This document shows, piece by piece, positions 53,836-62,420 of a stretch of DNA of 64,000 nucleotides. Under the pieces are notes generated by a model, which worked only from the letters and a program-made list of their open reading frames with translations, was not told the origin of the DNA and did no database searches. Both the position numbers and the translations under genes were made by a program. Every line of letters starts with the position of its first letter. Positions within the stretch are counted from its first letter, which is position 1. This stretch comes from Crocinitomicaceae bacterium. Lineage in GTDB: Bacteria; Bacteroidota; Bacteroidia; Flavobacteriales_D; Crocinitomicaceae. The stretch is taken from the NCBI GenBank assembly GCA_023957475.1, contig JAMLHA010000003.1, positions 1-64,000 on the forward strand, in the 5' to 3' direction.

Positions 53836-54584
53836 GTTAATTGATATTTTTCAATCAGAAATTGATTGTTTTTAACAACTAAATCACTACCACCAATGGT
53901 TTGAAGCATTTCTATCAACTGATGAATAGCAACTTCCGAACCAGCACCTTCAATCAATTCCACTTCGTTTGCTTGTTGATTTAACCCCAATTGTTGCATC
54001 GTGAAACTGAAATAATACACCACATCCTCAAGTGAGGAATAATCAAAAGAAGAATAGAATTGCAATTTATTTTCTTTTACAATTACCAACGTAAAATGTT
54101 CTTTATGCAAAACTATTTTCGTTTTCAATTTAAACGTTTGCCCTTCAAAAACGCCACGAATCAAGTGTGTTCCCTCATGTTGAATCACAATACGAGGAAA
54201 GCGAATCACAAAAAATGACTTCACCCAAGACGGAATAGCAAACACACTCACCATTCCCTGCATCGGTAAACGGTTATAATCTATTTCATCTATAGAAAAA
54301 ATCGTGCCAAAAGACAAAGAAAACAAGGCATTTTTACTCGATTCATTGTAAACATTTGCCGGCACAATGGTGCAATATTTTTCTGACCATGATAAACTAA
54401 CCTTTTCAAAATCTGACTCTTTCCAGCCTGTGTTTGACCAAAACTCTTCCAATTGATTCTTGTAACGATAATCTTGCTTATCAGTAAATACAAACGATTT
54501 TTCATCCACGATAAAATCACCGTTTAATTTAACAAAACGAACAGCTGATGTATTGATATCAATAGCTAAATGAGTGTGAGCCAT
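53826..54584 (-). CDS. DUF3822 family protein
   Basis: 252 residues. Begins MAHTHLAIDINTSAVRFVKL; the pattern VSLSWSEKYCTIVPANVYNE and the ending of the family (IHQLIEMLQTIGGSDLVVKN) match DUF3822, a Bacteroidota family with an actin/ASKHA-like duplicated fold in my recollection. The asp-rich DINTSAVR fits a phosphate-1-like loop. It is almost always next to rsmD. Function unknown. A -7 box lies 22 nt upstream. Confidence 0.82.
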   Translation of the reverse strand: MAHTHLAIDINTSAVRFVKLNGDFIVDEKSFVFTDKQDYRYKNQLEEFWSNTGWKESDFEKVSLSWSEKYCTIVPANVYNESSKNALFSLSFGTIFSIDEIDYNRLPMQGMVSVFAIPSWVKSFFVIRFPRIVIQHEGTHLIRGVFEGQTFKLKTKIVLHKEHFTLVIVKENKLQFYSSFDYSSLEDVVYYFSFTMQQLGLNQQANEVELIEGAGSEVAIHQLIEMLQTIGGSDLVVKNNQFLIEKYQLTCV

Positions 54585-54606
54585 TTTAAAATTTAATTTC
54601 TGTCAA

Positions 54607-54614
54607 CAAAACTA
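54607..54614 (-). promoter_or_regulatory. -7 promoter box for DUF3822-rsmD
   Basis: TAGTTTTG on the minus strand, 22 nt before the start at 54584. Confidence 0.5.
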
Positions 54615-54717
54615 CGCTTTTTTAATGAATTAAAACAAGGATTCAAAAATCGGTACTTTCAACATTCAATCGTTCATAGTTTTATTTTCCAATTCAAAAA
54701 TACAATTAAAATAACTT

Positions 54718-54725
54718 TAGTTTTG
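54718..54725 (+). promoter_or_regulatory. -7 promoter box for arginase-like gene
   Basis: TAGTTTTG. It covers an in-frame TTG at 54723, so the ATG at 54741 is the start. Confidence 0.6.
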
Positions 54726-54740
54726 ATTCAAATAAACTAT

Positions 54741-55895
54741 ATGGAAGATATCTCATTGTATTTTGCGCCTGTTTCTGAAGAAAGAATAATTAAAAGAGGA
54801 CTGGGGAAAGATATTGAAACGCATACGGAATTAAATGGTTTTCCAGAAATAAGCAAACAAACAATTGCTATTTTTTATGTGCCCGAATTTCGCAATTCGA
54901 GCTATGAAAGAGTGAAACACGAAAAATTCAGAGAGCAACTGCATGCATTGAATTACGGAAAAGATTGGGATAAAAAAATAGTCGATTTAGGAGATGTTTT
55001 GCCTGGTGAAACAATTAGCGACACTTATTTTGCGGTTAGTAAAATTATATCTATTTTAGTAAAAAATGACGTCATTCCATTAGTCATCGGTGGTTCTCAA
55101 GATTTGACCATGGCTATGTATAAAGGTTACGAAACGTTGGAACAATACGTAAATCTTTGCGCCATCGACACCAAATTAGATATTGGTTCACCAGATAACG
55201 AAATTCATTCGGATGCATTCATCAGTCATTTATTGATGCAACGCCCATGCTACTTATTCAACCATGCAAACATTGGTTTACAAATTCCATATACCGAAAA
55301 AGACGAAATTGATTTATTTGAAAAATTATACTTTGATTATTGTCGCCTAGGTGAATTCAATGCCGATTTCAAACGAGCAGAACCTCTTTTAAGAAACTCG
55401 GATATTTTAAGCATTGATTTTACAAGTATTCGCTACAGTGAATTATCCGATAATCAATATACCAACCCAAATGGATTTTATGCCGATCAAATTTGCCAAA
55501 TAGCTCGTTATGCAGGTGTTAGCGATAAATTATCCAGCTTAGGGATTTTCAATTACTTACCCGAAAATGGGGATGCTAAAAACATATCGGATATTTTAGC
55601 TCAAATAATTTGGTATTTTATTGATGGTGTCAATGCACGAATTGGAGATTATCCTATAGGCAATCGAAAAAACTACATGAAATTCATCGTGCATATTGAT
55701 GATTTTAAAGACGAAATCATTTTTTACAAAAGCGATAAATCAGCACGTTGGTGGATGGAAGTTCCTTATCCTGCCGAAGAAAAAAGAAAATACGAGCGTC
55801 ATTTCTTAGTGCCTTGTAATCAAGAAGATTATGAAAGAGCTATGCAAAATGAAATACCTGATTTGTGGTGGAAAACCTATCAAAAACTGGTATGA
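54741..55895 (+). CDS. Arginase/formimidoylglutamase-fold protein lacking metal ligands
   Basis: 384 residues from the ATG at 54741. The overall ureohydrolase layout is clear, but the three manganese motifs are changed: GGDHS is GGSQDLT (117-123), DAHxD is AIDTKLD (141-147) and the DxDxxDP motif is LSIDFTSIRYS. With His, Asp and His ligands missing, binuclear Mn chemistry is unlikely. Such proteins are annotated formimidoylglutamase in Bacteroidota, but a non-enzymatic or altered role seems more likely. Beyond the fold, the C-terminus has the segment SARWWMEVPY and ends WWKTYQKLV. Singly transcribed, convergent with the NlpC/P60 gene. Confidence 0.85.
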   Translation: MEDISLYFAPVSEERIIKRGLGKDIETHTELNGFPEISKQTIAIFYVPEFRNSSYERVKHEKFREQLHALNYGKDWDKKIVDLGDVLPGETISDTYFAVSKIISILVKNDVIPLVIGGSQDLTMAMYKGYETLEQYVNLCAIDTKLDIGSPDNEIHSDAFISHLLMQRPCYLFNHANIGLQIPYTEKDEIDLFEKLYFDYCRLGEFNADFKRAEPLLRNSDILSIDFTSIRYSELSDNQYTNPNGFYADQICQIARYAGVSDKLSSLGIFNYLPENGDAKNISDILAQIIWYFIDGVNARIGDYPIGNRKNYMKFIVHIDDFKDEIIFYKSDKSARWWMEVPYPAEEKRKYERHFLVPCNQEDYERAMQNEIPDLWWKTYQKLV

Positions 55896-55926
55896 ATTGA
55901 CAATTAACGGAGATTAAGTTTCTGTA

Positions 55927-56466
55927 TTAGTAACTATAAGACATTCGCTTTGCCTTGATAAAACGAGGAATGTAGTAGCGACTTTTAATGATATTCTCGA
56001 TAGCAACTCCCTTACCATTTGATGAATGAATGATGTTTATTTCGTCTTCATTTCGGGAAACAACCATGGCCACATGTCCCACTTTTGGGCTATTGAGATT
56101 ACTTCCCTTGAAAAACAATAAATCACCAGGCTTTACATCTGACAATTTTATCGTTTCTCCTTGTTCTGCAATCAAATAACTTGGTCGAGGGATTGAAAAA
56201 CCAAAATGATTCACAACATAATTAACAAAACCAGAACAATCAAACCCAGAAGGTGTCATGCCTGAATATTTGTAAGGAGTACCCACTAAACTTTTTGCAA
56301 ATGCCAATATTTTGTCGATGCGGTGACTATCTCGTACTTTTTTACTTTGAACAGTAGTAGAATCTTGAAGGGTACTAACTATCGTATCTGATTGTTCAGT
56401 CACAGTTTGACCAAACGACCAGCCCAATAACCCAATTACCAAAATACAAGAAACAATAAATTTCAC
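55927..56466 (-). CDS. NlpC/P60 family cysteine peptidase
   Basis: 179 residues. Signal peptide (1-20, ending FGQ), a Thr/Ser-rich linker, and a C40 domain with catalytic Cys77 in SGFDCSGFV, His131 in KVGHVAMV and a third polar residue His147 in IIHSSNGKG. Cleaves D-Glu-gamma-diamino acid bonds of peptidoglycan stem peptides in the periplasm. Divergent from the MerR gene, with a -7 box 19 nt upstream. Confidence 0.93.
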   Translation of the reverse strand: MKFIVSCILVIGLLGWSFGQTVTEQSDTIVSTLQDSTTVQSKKVRDSHRIDKILAFAKSLVGTPYKYSGMTPSGFDCSGFVNYVVNHFGFSIPRPSYLIAEQGETIKLSDVKPGDLLFFKGSNLNSPKVGHVAMVVSRNEDEINIIHSSNGKGVAIENIIKSRYYIPRFIKAKRMSYSY

Positions 56467-56485
56467 CCTAAAACTATTTTGGTTG

Positions 56486-56493
56486 CAAAAATA
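56486..56493 (-). promoter_or_regulatory. -7 promoter box for NlpC/P60 gene
   Basis: TATTTTTG on the minus strand, 19 nt before the start at 56466. Confidence 0.5.
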
Positions 56494-56525
56494 TAATTAA
56501 TTTCGGAGAAATAAAAATTGAGATT

Positions 56526-56891
56526 TTGACACACATTATCGATACAAACAACTTAAAAAAGCTCTATTATACCATTGGAGAAGTTGCTGACATGTTCAAT
56601 GTTAAGCCGTCACACATACGATATTGGGAGAAAGAATTTACCGCTATTCAACCTCGAAAAAACAACAAAGGAAACCGTCTTTTTACCCCAAAAGACATAG
56701 AAATTTTTAACAAAATTTATACTTTGGTAAAAGTACAGGGGTTCACACTTGAAGGAGCTAAAAACGAATTAAAAAAGCGCAACAATCGCAACCACACAGA
56801 GGAATTTACTGTCGATTCAAAACATTCTATCAATGAAGTTGTTTCAAAATTGGAAGAAATAAAATCAAAGTTAATTTCATTAAAAAAGTAA
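56526..56891 (+). CDS. MerR-family transcriptional regulator
   Basis: 121 residues with a TTG start at 56526. No ATG is available before the helix-turn-helix (YYTIGEVADMFNVKPSHIRY followed by WEKEF), so the non-ATG start is forced. After the HTH come the wing (RKNNKGNRLFTPKD) and a dimerising helix. The short C-terminus has no metal-binding cysteines, so it belongs with the MlrA-like/generic MerR type of Bacteroidota. It probably binds its promoter between the NlpC/P60 gene and itself; targets unknown. The TonB receptor gene starts 63 bp later. Confidence 0.88.
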   Translation: MTHIIDTNNLKKLYYTIGEVADMFNVKPSHIRYWEKEFTAIQPRKNNKGNRLFTPKDIEIFNKIYTLVKVQGFTLEGAKNELKKRNNRNHTEEFTVDSKHSINEVVSKLEEIKSKLISLKK

Positions 56892-56942
56892 CTTTTGTAC
56901 AGTAAATCTAAAATAAACCTCCTTAAATTCCGTTTCTAAAGT

Positions 56943-56950
56943 TATTTTTG
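56943..56950 (+). promoter_or_regulatory. -7 promoter box for TonB receptor gene
   Basis: TATTTTTG with only 4 nt before the ATG; a leaderless mRNA is implied. Confidence 0.55.
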
Positions 56951-56954
56951 TCCT

Positions 56955-59606
56955 ATGTACAAATGGATCGCATTCATTTTTTTAGTAGTTTATAGTTATT
57001 CTTATACCCAAGAAATTACGGTAAAGGGACAATGCATCAATGGTAAAAAAGAAGGTGTTTCTGATATTTTAATACGTATCAACGATAGAAATGAAGCTAT
57101 TTACAGTGGTCATGATGGGCATTTTTCATTCAACGCGGCTATTGGTGATTCTTTAAAAATTCAATACTATGTCACGGGAGATACCATTAATCGTGTTCAA
57201 TACTATTACATAAAAAATCAAAATTCTGCCAACTTACCGCCTTATGAAATCAATATCAAACAATTTGACGATGTTACAATTATCAAAGAAATAGACAAAC
57301 CTTTTGATTTAACAACAATCAAAGTCAAAGATTGGCAAACGTTACCTCTTCAAAACATTGAGCACGTTTTAATTTTTACATCAGCCGCACGATCAAACAA
57401 CGAATTAACCTCCAATTACAATGTAAGAGGAGGAAATTACGATGAAAACTTGGTTTATGTCAATGGATTTCAAATTTACCGACCGTTTTTAACAAGAGCC
57501 GGACAACAAGAAGGAATGAGTTTTATCAATAGTGCTTTGGTTGAATCTCTTAGCTTTTCTGCTGGAGGATTTGATGCACAATACGGTGATAAATTAAGTT
57601 CCGTACTGGATATAAAATACAGAAGTGCTGAAAAATTTAAAGGTTCAATAATGGCTTCTATGCTTGGTGTTGAAGGGCATTTAGAACAGCAATTGGGTAA
57701 AAAGAAACGTTTTAGCTACTTAATGGGTGGTCGTTTTCGATCCAATGGCTATTTCTTAAACGCTTTGCCTACTAAAGGAGCTTACAATCCTATATTTTGG
57801 GATGCGCAACTATTAACAGACTATGTGATAAGTGAAAACTGGACATGGTCATTGTTGGGACACATCTCAAATAACAACTATACTTTTACGCCACAAACAC
57901 AACAAACTGACTTTGGTACAGCCAACGAAGCCTATTCATTCATGGTTTATTTTGAAGGAAAAGAACAAACTCGGTTCAGAACGATGATGGGTGGCACAAA
58001 ATTTGCATACACTTCTAATGATACTAAAACAAAATTAAATTTTTTCGCATCGGCTTTTCACTCTGATGAAAGAGAATACTTTGATGTACAAGGTCAATAT
58101 TACATCAACCAACTTGAAACAGATCCTTCCAAAGAGGAATATGGCGATTCTATTGCTGTTTTAGGTGTTGGTACATTCTTAAACCATGCCCGAAATCGTT
58201 TGCGTGCCACCATTTTCAATGTATATCATACAGGTAATAGAGAATTGAAAAATGGTTTCTTAAATATTGAAAAAACGAAGCACAATCAATCCAATATTCT
58301 TTGGGGGATTAATTTTCAAATGAATGATTTTTACGATGTTTTGAGTGAATGGAAAATGATTGACTCTGCAGGTTATAGTTTACCACAAACAACTGATCAC
58401 AAAGTAAATTTACAAGAGGTTATCAAAGGTAGATTGAACTTGCAAAGTGGCGAAATCAGTGGCTACACCCAATTTAATTCCATCTGGTCAAAAACAAAAG
58501 AGAACTACCCAGTTAGTCTCTCAAAAAGAGTGAAAGAAAAACACCAAAAGGCATATCGAGTAACATTTAAAGACACCATTCAATCTTCTGCTTCAAAATG
58601 GGCACTAACTTTTGGAGTAAGAACAGCTTACACCAGTGTAAACAATGAATTTTTTGTTACACCTAGAGCTTCTGTTATGTATTACCCAAGAGCTTATTTA
58701 GTTAAAGACTCCTCAATAACTCGAAGAAATATGAGTTTGCGATTCTCTACAGGATTGTATTATCAACCTCCTATTTATAGAGAAATGCGAACTTTTACAG
58801 GTGGCTTAAACACCAATGTTCGTTCACAAAAATCCTATCATGCCGTTTTAGGATACGATATGTTTTTCTTTATGTGGGGAAGAAACAATCCGTTCAAATT
58901 TACGACAGAGATTTTTTACAAATACATGTGGGATGTCAATCCTTATGAAGTAGAAAACGTTAGAACACGCTATTATGCTGATAATATTGCAACAGCTTAT
59001 GCTTACGGTATTGATTTCAATCTAAACGGAGAGTTTATTGAGGGAATTTCTTCCTATTTCAAAATAGGTTTTATGCGCACGATGGAAAACATCAAAGACG
59101 ATCAATACACTGTTTATTACAACGCCGCAGGTGAAAAAATTATTTTTGGATACAGTGATGACCAACAAGTGGTTGACTCAACTATTGTCAAACCGGGTTA
59201 TATACCTCGTCCTACCGACCAATTATTGAATATTGGCTTATTAATTCAAGACAGAATGCCCAATTTTGAAGCACTGAGTTTACAAGTTGGCTTGCAATTT
59301 GGCACTCCACTTCCTTATGGACCTCCAGGACACGATCGATACAAAGACACACTTCGCATGAAACCTTATTTTAGAGTGGATATAGGCACTTCGTATGATT
59401 TCTTACACAATAAACACAAGCAAAAACCCAACTTTTTTAACAAAGCATTTACCGATGTCATCCTATCATTTGAAGTATATAACCTTTTGGGTATCAAAAA
59501 TGAGATGTCAAAACAATGGATTCAGGATGTCAATGGTGGCTACTACTCTATTCCCAATTATTTAACCAACAGGCGCTTCAACTTAAAATTAATCTTACGG
59601 TTTTAA
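56955..59606 (+). CDS. TonB-dependent outer-membrane receptor with N-terminal CarboxypepD_reg-like domain
   Basis: 883 residues. Signal peptide (1-18, ending SYTQ); a carboxypeptidase-regulatory-like beta-sandwich (about 20-105); a plug with NYNVRGGNYDENLVYVNGFQ and FSAGGFDAQYGDKLSSVLDI; and a 22-strand barrel ending NRRFNLKLILRF with the terminal aromatic that targets the BAM machinery. No SusD-like partner follows, so it is not a SusCD-type pair. The ligand is unknown; relatives take up iron complexes, vitamins or peptides. Confidence 0.92.
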   Translation: MYKWIAFIFLVVYSYSYTQEITVKGQCINGKKEGVSDILIRINDRNEAIYSGHDGHFSFNAAIGDSLKIQYYVTGDTINRVQYYYIKNQNSANLPPYEINIKQFDDVTIIKEIDKPFDLTTIKVKDWQTLPLQNIEHVLIFTSAARSNNELTSNYNVRGGNYDENLVYVNGFQIYRPFLTRAGQQEGMSFINSALVESLSFSAGGFDAQYGDKLSSVLDIKYRSAEKFKGSIMASMLGVEGHLEQQLGKKKRFSYLMGGRFRSNGYFLNALPTKGAYNPIFWDAQLLTDYVISENWTWSLLGHISNNNYTFTPQTQQTDFGTANEAYSFMVYFEGKEQTRFRTMMGGTKFAYTSNDTKTKLNFFASAFHSDEREYFDVQGQYYINQLETDPSKEEYGDSIAVLGVGTFLNHARNRLRATIFNVYHTGNRELKNGFLNIEKTKHNQSNILWGINFQMNDFYDVLSEWKMIDSAGYSLPQTTDHKVNLQEVIKGRLNLQSGEISGYTQFNSIWSKTKENYPVSLSKRVKEKHQKAYRVTFKDTIQSSASKWALTFGVRTAYTSVNNEFFVTPRASVMYYPRAYLVKDSSITRRNMSLRFSTGLYYQPPIYREMRTFTGGLNTNVRSQKSYHAVLGYDMFFFMWGRNNPFKFTTEIFYKYMWDVNPYEVENVRTRYYADNIATAYAYGIDFNLNGEFIEGISSYFKIGFMRTMENIKDDQYTVYYNAAGEKIIFGYSDDQQVVDSTIVKPGYIPRPTDQLLNIGLLIQDRMPNFEALSLQVGLQFGTPLPYGPPGHDRYKDTLRMKPYFRVDIGTSYDFLHNKHKQKPNFFNKAFTDVILSFEVYNLLGIKNEMSKQWIQDVNGGYYSIPNYLTNRRFNLKLILRF

Positions 59607-59725
59607 TTAACTATTGGAAGATTTTTATTGCTGCATAAATAGACATTATGGGAGTGTCGCATTTGAAACTAGAATCTGTCACTAATTTTTACCATCATTT
59701 TCTTGTTTTTTCAATTTATTTTTTG

Positions 59726-59733
59726 TAAATTTG
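59726..59733 (+). promoter_or_regulatory. -7 promoter box for glycoside-hydrolase gene
   Basis: TAAATTTG with TTG (59703-59705) 20 nt upstream. It lies 25 nt before the ATG at 59759, supporting that ATG as the intended start. Confidence 0.6.
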
Positions 59734-59758
59734 ACATATTAACTACAAAATTTTTCTT

Positions 59759-59827
59759 ATGAAAACAAAACACTACTTCCAAGCGATTCCAAGCGATTCC
59801 AAGCGAATTTTTAGTATTAACAACTAA
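59759..59827 (+). other. Out-of-frame leader reading frame of the hydrolase gene
   Basis: The ATG best placed for the promoter begins MKTKHYFQAIPSDSKRIFSI and stops after 22 residues. It is in a different frame from the signal peptide (LTTKIALSISCFF) that precedes MFTVAAQ. Deleting one 10-bp unit of the repeat at 59777-59806 joins them. Confidence 0.75.
59777..59806 (+). repeat. Three perfect tandem copies of TTCCAAGCGA
   Basis: Units at 59777-59786, 59787-59796 and 59797-59806 within the first codons of the hydrolase gene. Ten is not a multiple of three, so every gain or loss of a unit changes the frame. Copy numbers 2 or 5 put ATG 59759 in frame with the rest; 3 and 4 do not. Confidence 0.9.
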
Positions 59828-59858
59828 AATAGCGCTAAGTATTAGTTGCTTTTTCACC

Positions 59859-62408
59859 ATGTTTACTGTGGCTGCCCAAACCAATACCCTTCCTCCTTCT
59901 GGAAACGTAGGGATAGGAACGACAACGCCATCATCCCGATTGCAGGTTAACGGAACTGCAAAAATAGATTCCTCTTTAATTGTTAAGGATTCTGTTACCA
60001 TTAAGAAAAATTTACGTTATAAAAAAATGGAACTTGGTGTAATGATACCAGACTCTCTCAAAGAAAAGATTAACAACTACCTCTTTTTTCAAGGACAACA
60101 TTCTAACGAACTTAATCCATTTGTGGAGTGGGATATAGATGTAGAAGGTATTTTTTATCATGCAGCATCAGGTATATACAAAATTGTAGATGGATACTAC
60201 ACAAGAGATTATGTAGAAAACCCTATAACCGATGATTGGGATGACCTTAATACTTTCTATCCTTTCAGAATACGCTATGCTCCCCCTCAAAATGGAAAAT
60301 GGATTGCTTTAATTCGCATTAAAATCAACAATCAAGAGGTTTATGCGAGTGGGTGGTTTGGTTTTGATGTTGTTGAGAGTGGTGATCCTGGATATGTTTA
60401 CGTGCACCCCAATAAAAAGAATTTAATGAGAGGAAGTAGAATGATATTTCCTGTTGGACAAAACTTTCACAGTCCTTTTCAACACAATATTCCATGGGGA
60501 GGTGATACAAGTAGTTATTTAGGAAACAAACTGTCTGAAAGTTTTAAGAATACAAATACTTTGGAATGGCAAGATTATTTAGCAAAAATTGAAGAATATT
60601 TTCAAAAAGGAGGTAGATATATAAGAACAATACAATCAGCATATTCGTCATTAATTGAATTTGAGAAAAAAGGAAATTATTATGACAGGCTACACTATGC
60701 ATGGGAGCAAGATAAGTTATTAGATTTATGTGAGCAATATGATGGGTTAATGGAATTTAATTTATTGTTACAAGGTGTTTTTAAGATATATGATGAATAT
60801 AATACACCTAGTTGGGATTGGGATAAATGGTGGAGAAATGGATCAAATAACTACATATACAACAACCTATCATTTGAACAAGGTAACACCCCATATTGCT
60901 ACAACGATAATCCTGCTCAATGTAATCCAAAAAAACCTAGAGAAGCGCTGACGAATGAAGAAGATTTAAAGTATCATGAACAACGCACAAGATATTATAT
61001 TGCACGATATGGTTATTCTACGAAAATATATGATTTTCAATTGCTAAGCGAGCCTTTTGGTTATGGTCGTAAACCTGGTGGTGACCTTTGTGCAAACAAT
61101 AATTTAGATGATAATCATCCAGTAAAACCATTCGAAAAGGATAGCATAGCTCCTGAAGAACACGATGCATATAAAAATAGTGTTTATACTTATCAAAAAA
61201 GAATGAGTGAATATATAAAACAGCATCTTGGACATACAGAACATTTGATTGGTGTTGATTGTTTGTTAAAAAACGCTGACGATGCTGCTTTTGATAATAG
61301 TGTAACAATAGCTACCGTTGATTTAGTTGGTATTAATTTTTATTCATCTTCTCCGTCAAAATTTTCCTTAAATACTATTATAAAGGATAATAGTTTAATC
61401 ATCCATAAACCAATCATTGTTTCAGAATTTGGTGATGGTGATGGGCTGGAAGAGTGTTCAGGTTACTCAGGGCATTTTGTTGATTTAATGTCAACTGGTT
61501 TTACTGGTGTTTGTGGTTATAATATGTGGGAAGGAGGTGAAAGAATGGCTGATGCTACTATGTTAAATCAAATTTGGAGTGCAACAATTCGAGCTCAAAA
61601 CCATCTTAATGGAGATGATGTGATTAACACTTTGAGTAATGGAAATGGTGAGTGGGAGCATGGTTGGCAAGAAAAAAAGATTATTAATCTTAAAAAGTAT
61701 ACTTACTCAAAAGAGATTCAGTATTATGTATCTAAAAATAAAGAACTAGCAGTTGGATATGTTCGTAATAGGAGTTATAATACTTATACAAAGAGAATCT
61801 ATACATGTTATCAACAAATATCTGATTTTCAAGAGCCAATAAATAATTTATATAATTTTTTATGGGATGATGGTTCAGTAGGAAATCGCTTAAAAATTGA
61901 TTCTTTAAAGAAAAATAAAAATTATAGTATTGATTTTTATTCGTTTAAATATGGAAATTATATTAGTTCAGATTGTATAAATTCTGATGTAAATGGTAAA
62001 CTGTTAATTCGTTTTCCTACTTTATTTGTTTCTAATAATCCTAGTGAATCTCAATTTGAAAACCCTGTAGTTTGGTTTGTTATCAAGCAAAAAAACTGTA
62101 TGGTAGGATTGGCTCAAAATGATGAAATAGCTATAAGTGAAGTACAAGATTTATCCCAATCATTGGGTAATACAAATATTGTATTAGAAGAATTCAAACC
62201 TCAAATATATCCTAACCCTTTTAATGACTATATAGTTGTTGAAAGCAATATAGACGATGTGCTAATTATTAAAAATATTGAAGGACGAATTGTATTAAAA
62301 CAAAATGTAAATAAAGGAAAACAACAAATAAACACATCTACGCTAAATAAAGGGATGTATTTTATTCAATTAGAAAAACAAAGTTTTACTGAAAAATTTA
62401 CTAAATGA
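59859..62408 (+). CDS. Mosaic secreted GH-A-type glycoside hydrolase with T9SS tail (5' end out of frame)
   Basis: 849 residues from the ATG at 59859; the open frame extends upstream to 59763 and encodes a signal-peptide core without an ATG. N-terminus GNVGIGTTTPSSRLQVNGTA is a phage tail-fibre/adhesin-type segment; about 60-180 resembles DUF5060 (FYPFRIRYAPPQNGKWIA); about 195-620 looks like a TIM barrel with acid/base Glu in LLSEPFG (codon 61049) and nucleophile Glu in IIVSEFGDG (codon 61425); the end is a type-A T9SS sorting domain IYPNPFNDYIVVE to FTEKFTK. Fold and catalytic residues are inferred. Much more A+T-rich after about 60500, suggesting transfer. Overlaps the next gene's ATG. Confidence 0.75.
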   Translation: MFTVAAQTNTLPPSGNVGIGTTTPSSRLQVNGTAKIDSSLIVKDSVTIKKNLRYKKMELGVMIPDSLKEKINNYLFFQGQHSNELNPFVEWDIDVEGIFYHAASGIYKIVDGYYTRDYVENPITDDWDDLNTFYPFRIRYAPPQNGKWIALIRIKINNQEVYASGWFGFDVVESGDPGYVYVHPNKKNLMRGSRMIFPVGQNFHSPFQHNIPWGGDTSSYLGNKLSESFKNTNTLEWQDYLAKIEEYFQKGGRYIRTIQSAYSSLIEFEKKGNYYDRLHYAWEQDKLLDLCEQYDGLMEFNLLLQGVFKIYDEYNTPSWDWDKWWRNGSNNYIYNNLSFEQGNTPYCYNDNPAQCNPKKPREALTNEEDLKYHEQRTRYYIARYGYSTKIYDFQLLSEPFGYGRKPGGDLCANNNLDDNHPVKPFEKDSIAPEEHDAYKNSVYTYQKRMSEYIKQHLGHTEHLIGVDCLLKNADDAAFDNSVTIATVDLVGINFYSSSPSKFSLNTIIKDNSLIIHKPIIVSEFGDGDGLEECSGYSGHFVDLMSTGFTGVCGYNMWEGGERMADATMLNQIWSATIRAQNHLNGDDVINTLSNGNGEWEHGWQEKKIINLKKYTYSKEIQYYVSKNKELAVGYVRNRSYNTYTKRIYTCYQQISDFQEPINNLYNFLWDDGSVGNRLKIDSLKKNKNYSIDFYSFKYGNYISSDCINSDVNGKLLIRFPTLFVSNNPSESQFENPVVWFVIKQKNCMVGLAQNDEIAISEVQDLSQSLGNTNIVLEEFKPQIYPNPFNDYIVVESNIDDVLIIKNIEGRIVLKQNVNKGKQQINTSTLNKGMYFIQLEKQSFTEKFTK

Positions 62409-62420
62409 TGAAAAAATTAA
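62326..62420 (+). repeat. 95-bp direct repeat, copy A
   Basis: Covers the last ~27 codons of the hydrolase T9SS tail and the first codons of the next gene. It matches 63877-63971 with three substitutions. Confidence 0.9.

Noticed and set aside
54741..55895. The arginase-like gene as part of a histidine-utilisation system with the HutD-like gene at 30111
   Set aside because: The genes are 24 kb apart, no hutH/hutU/hutI is present, and the metal motifs of the arginase-like protein are lost.
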